Shown here one piece after another: positions 18,001 to 25,897 of a stretch of DNA of 64,000 bases (positions within the stretch are counted from its first letter, which is position 1; the number at the start of each line of letters is the position of its first letter). Below the pieces are notes generated by a model. That model saw only the letters and a list, made by a program, of their open reading frames with translations. It had not been told where the DNA came from and did not search any database. This DNA comes from DASTBU01 sp035711845 (GTDB taxonomy: Bacteria > Acidobacteriota > Vicinamibacteria > Vicinamibacterales > 2-12-FULL-66-21): NCBI GenBank assembly GCA_035711845.1, contig DASTBU010000069.1:1-64000 (forward strand), read 5' to 3'. A program made the translations under genes and the position numbers.

Positions 18001-18345
18001 TCTGTCTCCGAAAGGCCGGAGCGGGCCTGTCGTCTCGGGCCTCCCGCTTCGCCCCGCGGAAAAACGGCCCCTCCGCGATGGCCTGACGATCCCGGCGGCG
18101 GCTTGGCTAGAACGCAGGCCAGTGGCCAATCAGTTGGGCACCGGGGTCAACCGGTCGTCAGTGGCGAATCAGTGCCGCCGCCGATCGAGAGCGCTCCGGA
18201 CCCGTTTTACTCCCTTCGCTGATCGCGTGGCTCAGAGGTCGGCCCGATCCGACAGGCCCGCTCCGGCCGGAGTCCGTGCACAACTTCAGCAGTTGGCGAG
18301 TCGCCGACGTCCGCGCGGCGCCGCCGCCGCGCGATCAGCGACATG
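18001..18345. repeat. Duplicated repeat unit, copy 2, with ~95-bp insert
   Basis: It has the same order of segments as copy 1, including GCCGGAGCGGGCCTGTCG at the left and CGACAGGCCCGCTCCGGC at the right. About 95 bp (around 18104-18198) are inserted after the GATCCCGGCGGCGG block, before the CGTTTTAC segment. Confidence 0.75.
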
Positions 18346-18415
18346 GAGCCCGGCACGCGCGATGCCGAATCCTGAGGCCTCGCCGCCGCTGGGTGATCGA
18401 GCGTGTCACGTGTGG

Positions 18416-18690
18416 CGTACGTGGATAGGGACGGCGCCCGTCACCGAGAGGAGTGGACGGCGCCGACGCGGCATTGTCACCATGCGTTACGGCAACTCGC
18501 TCCCTGCGGGATGCGGCGTACCATTGGGGACGGACCGCCGCGCAGAACGACCCGGCGACACGCGCGTACTCTCAGTCGCTGCGGCAGCGGGGCGACAGTC
18601 ATGCCAGGGCCTTGCGAAGCGTCACTGACCGCTGCCTGCGGATGCTGTTTGGCTTGCTCGACCCTGGGCGGCTCTTTGATCCGAAGCATG
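18416..18690 (+). pseudogene. C-terminal remnant of an IS110-family transposase, frameshifted
   Basis: The first frame reads WIGTAPVTERSGRR..IVTMRYGN and the next frame continues SLRDAAYHWGRTAAQNDPATRAY, then LRQRGDSHARALRSV.DR.LRMLFGLL. Together these match the end of the Transposase_20 domain and the C-terminal tail of IS110/IS1111 transposases (usual pattern: GTAPVT..SG......MRYAC...LR.A.YHWAR......P..RA.Y..LR.RG.....ALR.V). The frame changes near 18500 and the N-terminal two thirds are missing. It is the dead end of an old IS copy next to the repeat region. Confidence 0.8.
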
Positions 18691-18884
18691 CTCAGCGGTA
18701 CCGGTTGCCGTTGCCGTTGCCGTCGGGGCTTGACAGTGGTGGGGAGATCCGCCGCGCACGCCTGCGCGTTGGGGTGGTGAAGCGGGATGCATCGGCGGCC
18801 GAATGCCACCGTATGCGTGGACGTCAGCACCCGGGCGAGCGTGGAATCCGTGGCGTCGGAGGCCAGGCGCACGCGTCGAGCAAC

Positions 18885-21371
18885 TCAGTACGCGACGAGC
18901 AGGCGTGCGGCGCGGTCGATTTCGGCCTCGCTCGGCAGGAAGCACTCCTCGAGCGGCGGCGAGTACGGCACCGGCGTGTCGAGCGCGCCGACGATCCTGA
19001 CGGGGGCGTCGAGCGATTCGAACGCCTCCTCCTGGATGATCGCTGCGAGGCTCTCGCCGATCCCGCCCGTGCGTGAATCCTCGTGGACGATGAGGACGCG
19101 GTTGCAGTGTCGCGCCACCCTCAGGACTGCCTCACGGTCGAGCGGCACCAGGGATCGGAGGTCGAGCACGGCCGTCTCGATGCCATCCCTCGAGAGCGCG
19201 TCGGCCACGCGCAGCACCGAGTGCACGTACGCCCCGTACGAGATGATTGCGAGGTCACCACCCGCTCGCCGCAGGGCGGCCTTCCCTGTCGGGATGGGCT
19301 CCGGTGGATCGTCGGGCAGGTGCTGCTTGATGCGGGGATCGCGGTAGAGCGCGATGTGCTCGTAGTAGAGCACCGGGTCCGCATCGGCCACCGCACTGGC
19401 CATCAACGCGCGGGCATCGTGCGGGGTCGAGGGCACGACGATCTTGAGACCAGGCGTGCGGTAGAACCACGGCTCGGTGTTCTGACTGTGATACGGCCCC
19501 GCGCTCCGCAGGCCGCCCCATGGCATGCGCACCACCATCGGCACCGATCCGCCCCAGCGATAACGAATCTTCGCGGCGTTGTTGACCAGTTGGTTGAACC
19601 CGGTGGCCACGAAGTCGTTGAACTGCATCTCCCCGATGGGACGCTGACCGGCGAGCGCGGCGCCGACGCAGACGCCGAGCACGGCCCCTTCGGCCAGCGG
19701 TGAGTTCAGGATGCGATCGCCGAACTCCTTCAAGAGCGGCCGCAGGAGCAGGAACGCATTGCCGTAGTCGCCGCCGACGTCTTCCCCGAACACGAACACG
19801 CGCGGATCCGCGCGAAGCGCATCTCCGAGCCCGAGCATCACGGCCTCGAGGAACGTGCGGCCCTTGCGATCGAACGCCGGACCGGTCTCGAGCGGCGGCA
19901 GCGCGGGATCGAATTCAACCGCGGACCGCACGCGCTCGTCGAGCACTTCGACCCTGTGCCTCGGAGGCTCGCCCGCAAGCACGCCGGTACCCGCTTCTGC
20001 AGGCTCGGGCCATGGGGCCGCTATCACCGCCCGCGCCTCCAGTTCCACGAGCGACTCCGCCTCCCTCTTCAATTCCTCGAGATGCGTGGAGCCGATCAGC
20101 CCCTCGGCCACCAGGCGGGCCGTGTAGAGGGGAATCGGATCGCGCCTCGACCAGAAGGTGAACAGCTCGCGGTTGGCATACCCGGGATCGACGAGCGGGG
20201 GGTATTCCCAGGAGAGCTGCGGGTCCTTTCCGAGGTAGAGCATGTCGTCGTGATGCGCATGGCCGCACATGCGCATGCACACGAGCTCGATCAGCGCCGG
20301 GCCGAGACCGTTCCTCGCACGTTCGACGGCCCACGCGAATGCCGCTGCCACCTCGTCGGGATCGGTTCCGTCGATCGTGATTCCCGGAATGCCGTATCCG
20401 GCGGCCTTATCGGCGAACACTCGAACCGCCGATTGATCGCGAACCGGCGTCGACAGGGCCGTCTGGTTGTTCTGCACGCAGAAGATCGCCGGAAGCGTGC
20501 GCGCGCTGCAGAGATTGATCGCCTCGTGCCATTCACCGAGCGACGACCCGCCTTCTCCTATGAAGCACACGGCCACGCGGCCGGCGCGTTCGTGCGCGAA
20601 CGCCATCGCCATGCCGGCAATCGTCAGCGCGCCGGTCGCGAGCGGCGCCGAGGGCGGCAGGATCCCGAACTCCATGTCGCCGATGTGGAGATCCTTGCCG
20701 TTCATCGGCGGGCCGGCTTTCGCCATCTGCCCCGAGAGCACCATCCGCACCGTGTCGGGCTCGGGCCGCATCGCGATCACCACGCCCAGATCGCGGATGA
20801 CCGGAGCGATGACATCGCCTTCCCATCCTCGTGTTCCGCGATAGCGATCGCCGCGGCGCAGGCGGATTCCCGCGGCGTAGATCGCTTCCTGACCGAGCGA
20901 TCGGAAGCCTTTTCCCTGGAAGGCGGCGTCCTTGTATCGGACCTCGCCCCCGGTGAAGAACGCCTTGAGCCGGTTGTCGATCGCCCGCGTCAGCACCATG
21001 CCGCGCAGGATCTCGCGACGCTCATCGCCTGTCAGCGAGGCTCGTATGGCCGCCCGGCGCAAAAAGCCCTCGCACCCCTCGCGGAGCTCGGCGTGTGCCT
21101 GTTCGAACCGCCGCAACGCACTCACACCTGGCGTCGTCTCGCCGATCCCGGCAAGCGGCACGGCATCGGGCGTGAGCCGCTTCGACAGCTCCGGGCCGAA
21201 CGTCCTCGCAAGCTCCTCGAGCGTCTGGACCGCCGTCGAACCGGACGGGCTCCTGGTCGCAGCGTCGAAGGCGGCGAGCGCGGGCCCAAGAGCGAATGGA
21301 AAGCGCTCGGTCACGAACGCGGCAAATCGGCTGGCGAGCCCCGAGATGGTAGGTGCGGTCGGTGCCGACAT
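18885..21371 (-). CDS. Fused 2-oxoacid dehydrogenase E1 alpha-beta (branched-chain/pyruvate type)
   Basis: This 828-aa thiamine-diphosphate enzyme would decarboxylate a 2-oxoacid and pass the acyl group to an E2 lipoyl protein. Residues ~110-470 are the alpha part, with LTRAIDNRLKAFF, FRSLGQEAIYAAG and the TPP motif GEGGSSLGEWHEAIN...VQNN. Residues ~500-828 are the beta part, with GEDVGGDYGNAFL, EGAVLGVCVGAALAGQRPIGEMQFNDF, GLRSAGPYHSQ and ILIVHEDSRTGGIGESLAA. Alpha-beta fusions occur in several phyla. An N-terminal ~100-residue extension has no known domain. No E2 or E3 gene lies nearby, so the substrate cannot be inferred. Thioredoxin is directly upstream, 32 nt away. Confidence 0.93.
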   Translation of the reverse strand: MSAPTAPTISGLASRFAAFVTERFPFALGPALAAFDAATRSPSGSTAVQTLEELARTFGPELSKRLTPDAVPLAGIGETTPGVSALRRFEQAHAELREGCEGFLRRAAIRASLTGDERREILRGMVLTRAIDNRLKAFFTGGEVRYKDAAFQGKGFRSLGQEAIYAAGIRLRRGDRYRGTRGWEGDVIAPVIRDLGVVIAMRPEPDTVRMVLSGQMAKAGPPMNGKDLHIGDMEFGILPPSAPLATGALTIAGMAMAFAHERAGRVAVCFIGEGGSSLGEWHEAINLCSARTLPAIFCVQNNQTALSTPVRDQSAVRVFADKAAGYGIPGITIDGTDPDEVAAAFAWAVERARNGLGPALIELVCMRMCGHAHHDDMLYLGKDPQLSWEYPPLVDPGYANRELFTFWSRRDPIPLYTARLVAEGLIGSTHLEELKREAESLVELEARAVIAAPWPEPAEAGTGVLAGEPPRHRVEVLDERVRSAVEFDPALPPLETGPAFDRKGRTFLEAVMLGLGDALRADPRVFVFGEDVGGDYGNAFLLLRPLLKEFGDRILNSPLAEGAVLGVCVGAALAGQRPIGEMQFNDFVATGFNQLVNNAAKIRYRWGGSVPMVVRMPWGGLRSAGPYHSQNTEPWFYRTPGLKIVVPSTPHDARALMASAVADADPVLYYEHIALYRDPRIKQHLPDDPPEPIPTGKAALRRAGGDLAIISYGAYVHSVLRVADALSRDGIETAVLDLRSLVPLDREAVLRVARHCNRVLIVHEDSRTGGIGESLAAIIQEEAFESLDAPVRIVGALDTPVPYSPPLEECFLPSEAEIDRAARLLVAY

Positions 21372-21403
21372 CGGCCAGATGGTACTGCAGGTCCTGGCCG
21401 GCG

Positions 21404-21853
21404 TCAGCCTTCGACCGCCTGGCGGACAAATGCCTCGATATCGGCCGCAGGGCGCGCGCCCGACGTGCGGGCGACCTCACGACCGGCTGCAAACACCGCC
21501 ATCGTGGGAATCGACCTGATGGAGTATCGGTCGCCGAGCTCGGGCAACGCATCCGTGTTGACCTTCACGACGGTCCAGCGGCCGGCGTTGCTGGCGGCCA
21601 CCCGGACGATCTCCGGCGCAACCATGTGGCACGGCCCGCACCAGGGGGCCCAGAAGTCCACGACGACCGGTTGATCGGAGCCGCGAATCAGCGCGTCGAA
21701 CGCCGACACAGAGGGAATCTCGACCGGTTCGGACGCCCCGGCCAGCATCGCGCCGCACTTACCGCATCGGGCTGTTCGTCCGAACGGGACGCGATTCCGT
21801 TGGCCGCATGAGGGGCACGCAACAATAATCCCGCGCTCGTCCATTGAAGACAT
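21404..21853 (-). CDS. trxC: Thioredoxin 2-type with N-terminal zinc ribbon
   Basis: This 149-aa cytoplasmic dithiol reductase has an N-terminal zinc ribbon (CPSCGQ ... CGKCG, ~13-36) followed by a thioredoxin fold with the active site VDFWAPWCGPCHMVAPE. The cis-proline motif is SIPTMAVF. The zinc-ribbon arrangement is that of TrxC (thioredoxin 2). ATG 21844 (MDERG) is an alternative start. It is probably co-transcribed with the E1 gene 32 nt downstream. Confidence 0.93.
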   Translation of the reverse strand: MSSMDERGIIVACPSCGQRNRVPFGRTARCGKCGAMLAGASEPVEIPSVSAFDALIRGSDQPVVVDFWAPWCGPCHMVAPEIVRVAASNAGRWTVVKVNTDALPELGDRYSIRSIPTMAVFAAGREVARTSGARPAADIEAFVRQAVEG

Positions 21854-21902
21854 TGGAGGGATTGTACAGGGTCAAGGGGTTCAGGGGTTTCCCCAGTCCC
21901 TT

Positions 21903-22655
21903 TCAGTCCGAAACCGCCAGCTCGCCAGGCACTATCGGGCGCGTTCGCGGGAGGAGGCCGCGGCGGGCCATGTTGCCGACGTAGGCGAGGATGCCGACGA
22001 ACACCAGCAGCTTCACCAGATCCCACGTCTGTGCCCGGGGGAGAATCTTCCAGAGGAGCCACAGTACGGGCTGCGCGATGCAGACGGCCCAGACCGATCC
22101 GTAGAAGTAGCGGCGCTCATGACCCTCGTTCTGGGTGGAACGCTTTACTCTTGGCAGCATGCCGAGCGCGCCGAGCAGCCAGAGGGCGCCAACGATGGGG
22201 AAATACGCCGCCTCGTAGAATTCGCGCAGGCGCCAGTCACCGGTCAGGGCCGCCACGGACAGGCCGGCGATGTTCAGGACCGCGAAAGCGATCACCTCGC
22301 TCCAGGCCAGCGTGTAGCACACGCGCCGGTAGAGCGGGTTGGGCCGGTCCTCGGTGAACCTGATGATGTAGGGACGCGGCTCGACGCCAGGCAATCGTCC
22401 GCGCAGGCCGGCGATTCCCGTGCCGATGAGAACGGCGCCCAGCCACGAGGCCATCCGCGAATCGAAACCGCTCTCGAAGAGGTCGAAGGTCAGCGGACCG
22501 GGCGCGATGAAGAACACCCAGATCCAGATGGGCCAGTGTGCCAGGCGGTAGCTGACCTTGTTGCGCTCGCGGATGCGGCGGTCGCTCGCAAGCTCGATCC
22601 GTTCCGCGTGGCCGAGCTGGCGTTCGTATGAGGGTGGGAGAAGCGGCCAGGACAC
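21903..22655 (-). CDS. Uncharacterised polytopic membrane protein
   Basis: This 250-aa protein begins with GTG and has about six hydrophobic helices, e.g. WPIWIWVFFIAPGPLTF, MASWLGAVLIGTGIAGL, YTLAWSEVIAFAVLNIAG, FPIVGALWLLGALGML, VWAVCIAQPVLWLLW and LLVFVGILAYVGNMA. No family signature was recognised. It is 49 nt upstream of thioredoxin on the same strand and divergent from the first permease (118-bp gap). Confidence 0.7.
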   Translation of the reverse strand: MSWPLLPPSYERQLGHAERIELASDRRIRERNKVSYRLAHWPIWIWVFFIAPGPLTFDLFESGFDSRMASWLGAVLIGTGIAGLRGRLPGVEPRPYIIRFTEDRPNPLYRRVCYTLAWSEVIAFAVLNIAGLSVAALTGDWRLREFYEAAYFPIVGALWLLGALGMLPRVKRSTQNEGHERRYFYGSVWAVCIAQPVLWLLWKILPRAQTWDLVKLLVFVGILAYVGNMARRGLLPRTRPIVPGELAVSD

Positions 22656-22773
22656 GATCGTGACGCTCGAGAAACCCTCACTCTAGCATGGCCCGCGATT
22701 CCGATGGGAAGCGTCCGATGGGAGGGAGACGGCCCCGTGGAACAATACGGCGACTCCACGCGTTGAGGGGTGT

Positions 22774-25230
22774 ATGGAAACGCTGAGGCAGGATATGCGG
22801 CAGGGTGTCCGGATGCTTCTCAAGAGCCCCGGATTCACGCTCACCGTCACCTTGACGCTCGCCCTCGGCATCGGGGCGAACGCCGCGGTGTTCAGCATCG
22901 TGAACACGCTCCTCTTGAGGCCGCTGCCGGTTGCCGACCCGCAGAACCTGTACGTTCTCGCGACGGTCCACCAGGAGAACCAGGAGCCGCACCCGATCTC
23001 CTGGAAAGACTTCATCGACTATCGAGAGAGCCGGGTCTTCTCTGATGCGGCCGGCTATTCGATTGGGTTTGCTGGCCTGAGCGTCGACAACCGAGCCGAC
23101 CGGATCGCGGTTGCCTATGTCACGGGGAATTACTTCAGCATGCTCGGCGTGTCCCCGGCCCACGGACGTCTCATCCTTCCGGGCGAGGGGCAGGCCTACG
23201 GAGCAGATCCGCTCATCGTGCTCGGCCACTCCTACTGGAAGGAGCGCTTCAACGGCGACCCGTCGATTGTCGGACGCACGGTGCAGGTGAACGCGAAACC
23301 GTTCACCGTGGTGGGCGTCGTGCCCGAGAGTTTTGTCGGAACGTACGCGCTCGTCGAATTCGAAGCATACCTGCCCCACGCGATGCTCCCGCAGGAGGAG
23401 TATCGGGAGACAACCGAGAAACGGGATAATCACTCGATCCGCGTGCTCGCGCGCCTCGGACCGGGCATGTCCATGGCACGGGCTCAGGCGGGCCTCGACC
23501 TCGTGTCGAAGCAGCTCGAGCAGCAGTATCCTGATACCAACCGCACCGTGCGGACCCGGCTGATTCCGGAGCGGCTCGCCCGTCCCGAACCGAATTCGGC
23601 CGACCAGAATCCCTATGTCGCGGGCGTGTTCCTCCTGCTGGTCGGGCTCGTGCTGCTGGTCGCGTGCGTCAACGTGGTGAACCTGCTCATGGTGCGAGCC
23701 ACGGTGCGCCAGCGGGAGCTTGCCGTGCGCGCGGCGCTTGGGGCCGGGCGCAGGCGTCTCGTCCGGCAGCTGCTCACTGAGAGCCTCCTGCTGGCGCTGG
23801 CCGGCGGCGTCATGGGTGCCGCGATCGGCCGATGGTTGAGCGGGATGATCGCGCGCATTCCGTTGCCGGCCGACATCCCCATTCGCTTCGATCTGTCGTT
23901 CGACTGGCGCGTGTTTGCGTACATCGCTGCCGTCGCACTGGGATCCGGGCTGCTCGTCGGACTGCTGCCCGCCCTTCGCGCCTCGCGAGCGGACCTGAAC
24001 GAGGTGCTTCGGGAAGGCGGACGCGGCCTCGCCGATGGTTCGACCCGGCAGCGGCTGCGCAGCGCGCTCGTTGTGGCGCAGGTCGCTGTTTCCCTGGTGG
24101 TGCTCGTGGCGGCGGGACTTCTTGTCCGGAGCGTGCAGCGGGCGCAGTCGGTCGATCTCGGGTTCGACTACGCGCAGGTTCTCAGCCTGTCGATGGACGT
24201 GTCCCAGCAGGGCGTGGACGAGGTGCGCGGCCGCGCGTTCTACCGTGCGCTCGAAGAGCGGATCCGCGCGCTGCCGGGTGTGGAATCCATCAGCTACGCC
24301 TACTCGGTGCCATTCGGTTATTACAACGTGGCGGAGTACCTCGAGATCGAGGGCAAGCCGGTCCCGAAAGACCAGCAGCGCGCCGCCGTCTCGTACAACG
24401 CCGTCGGCCCCGACTACTTCGAGACCATGCGTATTCCGCTCCTGCGCGGCCGGACGTTCACGGCGCAAGACGATCAGCGGGCGCTGAAAGTCGCGGTCAT
24501 CAACCAGTTGATGGCGGATCGGATGTGGCCGGGTGAGGACGCCATCGGTCGCCGCTTCCGTGCCCAGGGCGCCGACTCGCCGTGGATCGAGGTCGTCGGC
24601 ATCGCCAAGGACGGCAAGTACAACTACATCTTCCAGGATCCGACGATGTACTACTTCGTGGCGCTGGAGCAGGACTACCGTGCCATGCGCGCGATGCACG
24701 TCAGAACGGCCGGATCCCCCGAAGCGCTCGCGCCAGCGGTGCAGCGCGAGGTTCGCGCGCTCAATCCGCAGCTGCCCGTCTACGATGTCCGGTCGATGCG
24801 GCGCATGCTCGACGGACCAAACGGTTTCTTCCTGCTCCACATGGGCGCCCTCTTCGGAGGCGCCTTGGGCCTGCTCGGACTGGTGCTGGCACTCATCGGA
24901 ATCTACGGGGTCGTGTCCTTTACTGCCAGCCAGCGCACACAGGAAATCGGCGTCCGGATGGCGCTCGGCGCCCAGCGGAGGGACATCCTCCGACTTGTCG
25001 TCGGAGGCGGCCTCACCCTGGTCGTGTGCGGCATCATCCTCGGCCTCGCCGCCGCGCTGGGCGTCTCCCGGCTGATGGGAAACCTCCTGTTCGGCATTTC
25101 TTCAACCGATACGCTGACGTTCGTCACGGTCCCGCTCGCACTCGCGACGATGGCCCTCGTCGCCTCCTACGTCCCTGCGCTGCGGGCGACGAGGATCGAC
25201 CCGATCAAAGCGCTCAGGTGCGACGGGTGA
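22774..25230 (+). CDS. MacB-like orphan ABC permease, acidobacterial duplicated type (first copy)
   Basis: This 818-aa inner-membrane protein has the FtsX/MacB permease layout duplicated. The N-terminus METLRQDMRQGVRMLLKSPGF is followed by a first helix (LTLALGIGANAAVFSIVN), a MacB-type periplasmic core (~50-270) and FtsX helices (VFLLLVGLVLLVACVNVVNLLM). A second core (~430-650) and final FtsX helices (LGLLGLVLALIGIYGVVSFTASQRTQEIGVRMALGA) follow. It lacks any ATPase domain and no ABC ATPase gene is adjacent, as is typical of ADOP permeases found in large numbers in Acidobacteriota. The substrate is unknown. A second copy follows after the four-helix-bundle cassette. Confidence 0.93.
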   Translation: METLRQDMRQGVRMLLKSPGFTLTVTLTLALGIGANAAVFSIVNTLLLRPLPVADPQNLYVLATVHQENQEPHPISWKDFIDYRESRVFSDAAGYSIGFAGLSVDNRADRIAVAYVTGNYFSMLGVSPAHGRLILPGEGQAYGADPLIVLGHSYWKERFNGDPSIVGRTVQVNAKPFTVVGVVPESFVGTYALVEFEAYLPHAMLPQEEYRETTEKRDNHSIRVLARLGPGMSMARAQAGLDLVSKQLEQQYPDTNRTVRTRLIPERLARPEPNSADQNPYVAGVFLLLVGLVLLVACVNVVNLLMVRATVRQRELAVRAALGAGRRRLVRQLLTESLLLALAGGVMGAAIGRWLSGMIARIPLPADIPIRFDLSFDWRVFAYIAAVALGSGLLVGLLPALRASRADLNEVLREGGRGLADGSTRQRLRSALVVAQVAVSLVVLVAAGLLVRSVQRAQSVDLGFDYAQVLSLSMDVSQQGVDEVRGRAFYRALEERIRALPGVESISYAYSVPFGYYNVAEYLEIEGKPVPKDQQRAAVSYNAVGPDYFETMRIPLLRGRTFTAQDDQRALKVAVINQLMADRMWPGEDAIGRRFRAQGADSPWIEVVGIAKDGKYNYIFQDPTMYYFVALEQDYRAMRAMHVRTAGSPEALAPAVQREVRALNPQLPVYDVRSMRRMLDGPNGFFLLHMGALFGGALGLLGLVLALIGIYGVVSFTASQRTQEIGVRMALGAQRRDILRLVVGGGLTLVVCGIILGLAAALGVSRLMGNLLFGISSTDTLTFVTVPLALATMALVASYVPALRATRIDPIKALRCDG

Positions 25231-25240
25231 TCGGGAATGA

Positions 25241-25328
25241 CACATTGCTGATTCGTTGATTGCGGATTGCAGATTGATTGGAGATTTGGGATTGGGGATT
25301 GGGGATTTTATTCGGAGATTGATGATTT
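25241..25328. repeat. Left inverted repeat of the four-helix-bundle cassette
   Basis: It begins CACATTGCTGATTCGTTGAT and continues with GATTGCAGATTGATTGG and GATTGGGGATTGG units. The reverse complement of 25775-25861 matches it over nearly its full length with scattered changes. Confidence 0.85.
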
Positions 25329-25706
25329 TGGAGGTGATTTGCGGGCTCGGTGGTTCCGGCGCGCGGTTTTCTGGGATGCCGTGAGGATCGCCGTCAGCTC
25401 GTTGGCCTCCTTCAGTGGACCGTCGGACTGCTCCTTTGTGAGCAGGCGGTTTTTCACGAGCAGGTCGAGCCAGCCGCAGCATTCGTCGGCTTCCTCCGTC
25501 GCCGTTCCGATCTTCGCGATGAACTCGGCCCGGCTCCGTCCGCGGCATGCAGCCCGATAGTTCGCGTTCACGGACGTCGCTGCCTCGATGAGTTGACGCG
25601 TCAAGTGATGTCCCGCCTGCGTCTGCGGCACCCTCGAGCAGAGGTCGATGATCAGGGTCGCAAATGCAGCCGTTCGCGCCTTCAGAGCCTCGGCCTGCTG
25701 ATTCAT
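25308..25706 (-). CDS. Four-helix-bundle protein (S23/IVP family)
   Basis: This 132-aa helical protein from ATG 25706 (an in-frame start at 25724 is also possible) carries the family core QLIEAATSVNANYRAACRGR followed by SRAEFIAKIG and EEADECCGWLDLL. This matches TIGR02436-type four-helix-bundle proteins, first seen as the ORF of 23S rRNA intervening sequences and related in fold to Avd of diversity-generating retroelements. Its last ~7 codons lie inside the left inverted repeat. The molecular function of stand-alone members is not known. No reverse transcriptase or rRNA lies nearby. Confidence 0.85.
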   Translation of the reverse strand: MNQQAEALKARTAAFATLIIDLCSRVPQTQAGHHLTRQLIEAATSVNANYRAACRGRSRAEFIAKIGTATEEADECCGWLDLLVKNRLLTKEQSDGPLKEANELTAILTASQKTARRNHRARKSPPKSSISE

Positions 25707-25774
25707 GCCGCGATCGACGAGCACGTCTCATGCCGTCGTCAACCAGCCTAGAACGGTCTCAAAACCCCCCGACA

Positions 25775-25861
25775 ATCCGCAATTCGCGAATTAAATCTCC
25801 AATCCCCAATCAAAAATCTGCCAATCAATCTGCAATCGTCGATCGACGAATCTGCAATGTG
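25775..25861. repeat. Right inverted repeat of the four-helix-bundle cassette
   Basis: It reads AATCTCCAATCCCCAATC, CCAATCAATCTGCAATC and ends ACGAATCTGCAATGTG. Its reverse complement aligns with the left repeat at 25241-25328. Confidence 0.85.
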
Positions 25862-25897
25862 AGGAACAGTCGTGCCCTGGCCTTCGTCAATAGGCCT

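Larger units (their letters stand above)
17160..18415. other. 1.25-kb gene-free, repeat-rich region
   Basis: No protein family is recognisable in any frame. The stretch holds a hairpin (17333-17429) and two copies of a repeat unit with its own inverted ends (17481-17720 and 18001-18345), then runs into an IS110 remnant. Long open frames exist only because of high GC. Confidence 0.6.
25241..25861. mobile_element. Inverted-repeat-framed four-helix-bundle gene cassette (candidate element)
   Basis: About 620 bp begins 10 bp after the first permease stop and ends 36 bp before the second permease start. Its ends are imperfect inverted repeats of ~85 bp built from GATTG-rich units, and the only gene inside is a minus-strand four-helix-bundle protein. 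No transposase is present. The layout resembles 23S rRNA intervening sequences, which encode this same protein family in the loop of a terminal stem, but here it is not in an rRNA gene. Mobility is an inference. Confidence 0.5.

Noticed and set aside
18885..21371. Transketolase or DXP synthase instead of E1
   Set aside because: The alpha-type GEGGSSLGEW...NN motif followed by a beta-type EDVGGDYGNA domain in one chain fits 2-oxoacid dehydrogenase E1, not transketolase order.
22678..24840. Minus-strand open frame of 720 codons opposite the first permease
   Set aside because: No recognisable domain; the permease on the plus strand has full family structure.
25241..25861. Diversity-generating retroelement (Avd-like protein)
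   Set aside because: No reverse transcriptase, template repeat or variable repeat was found near the four-helix-bundle gene.
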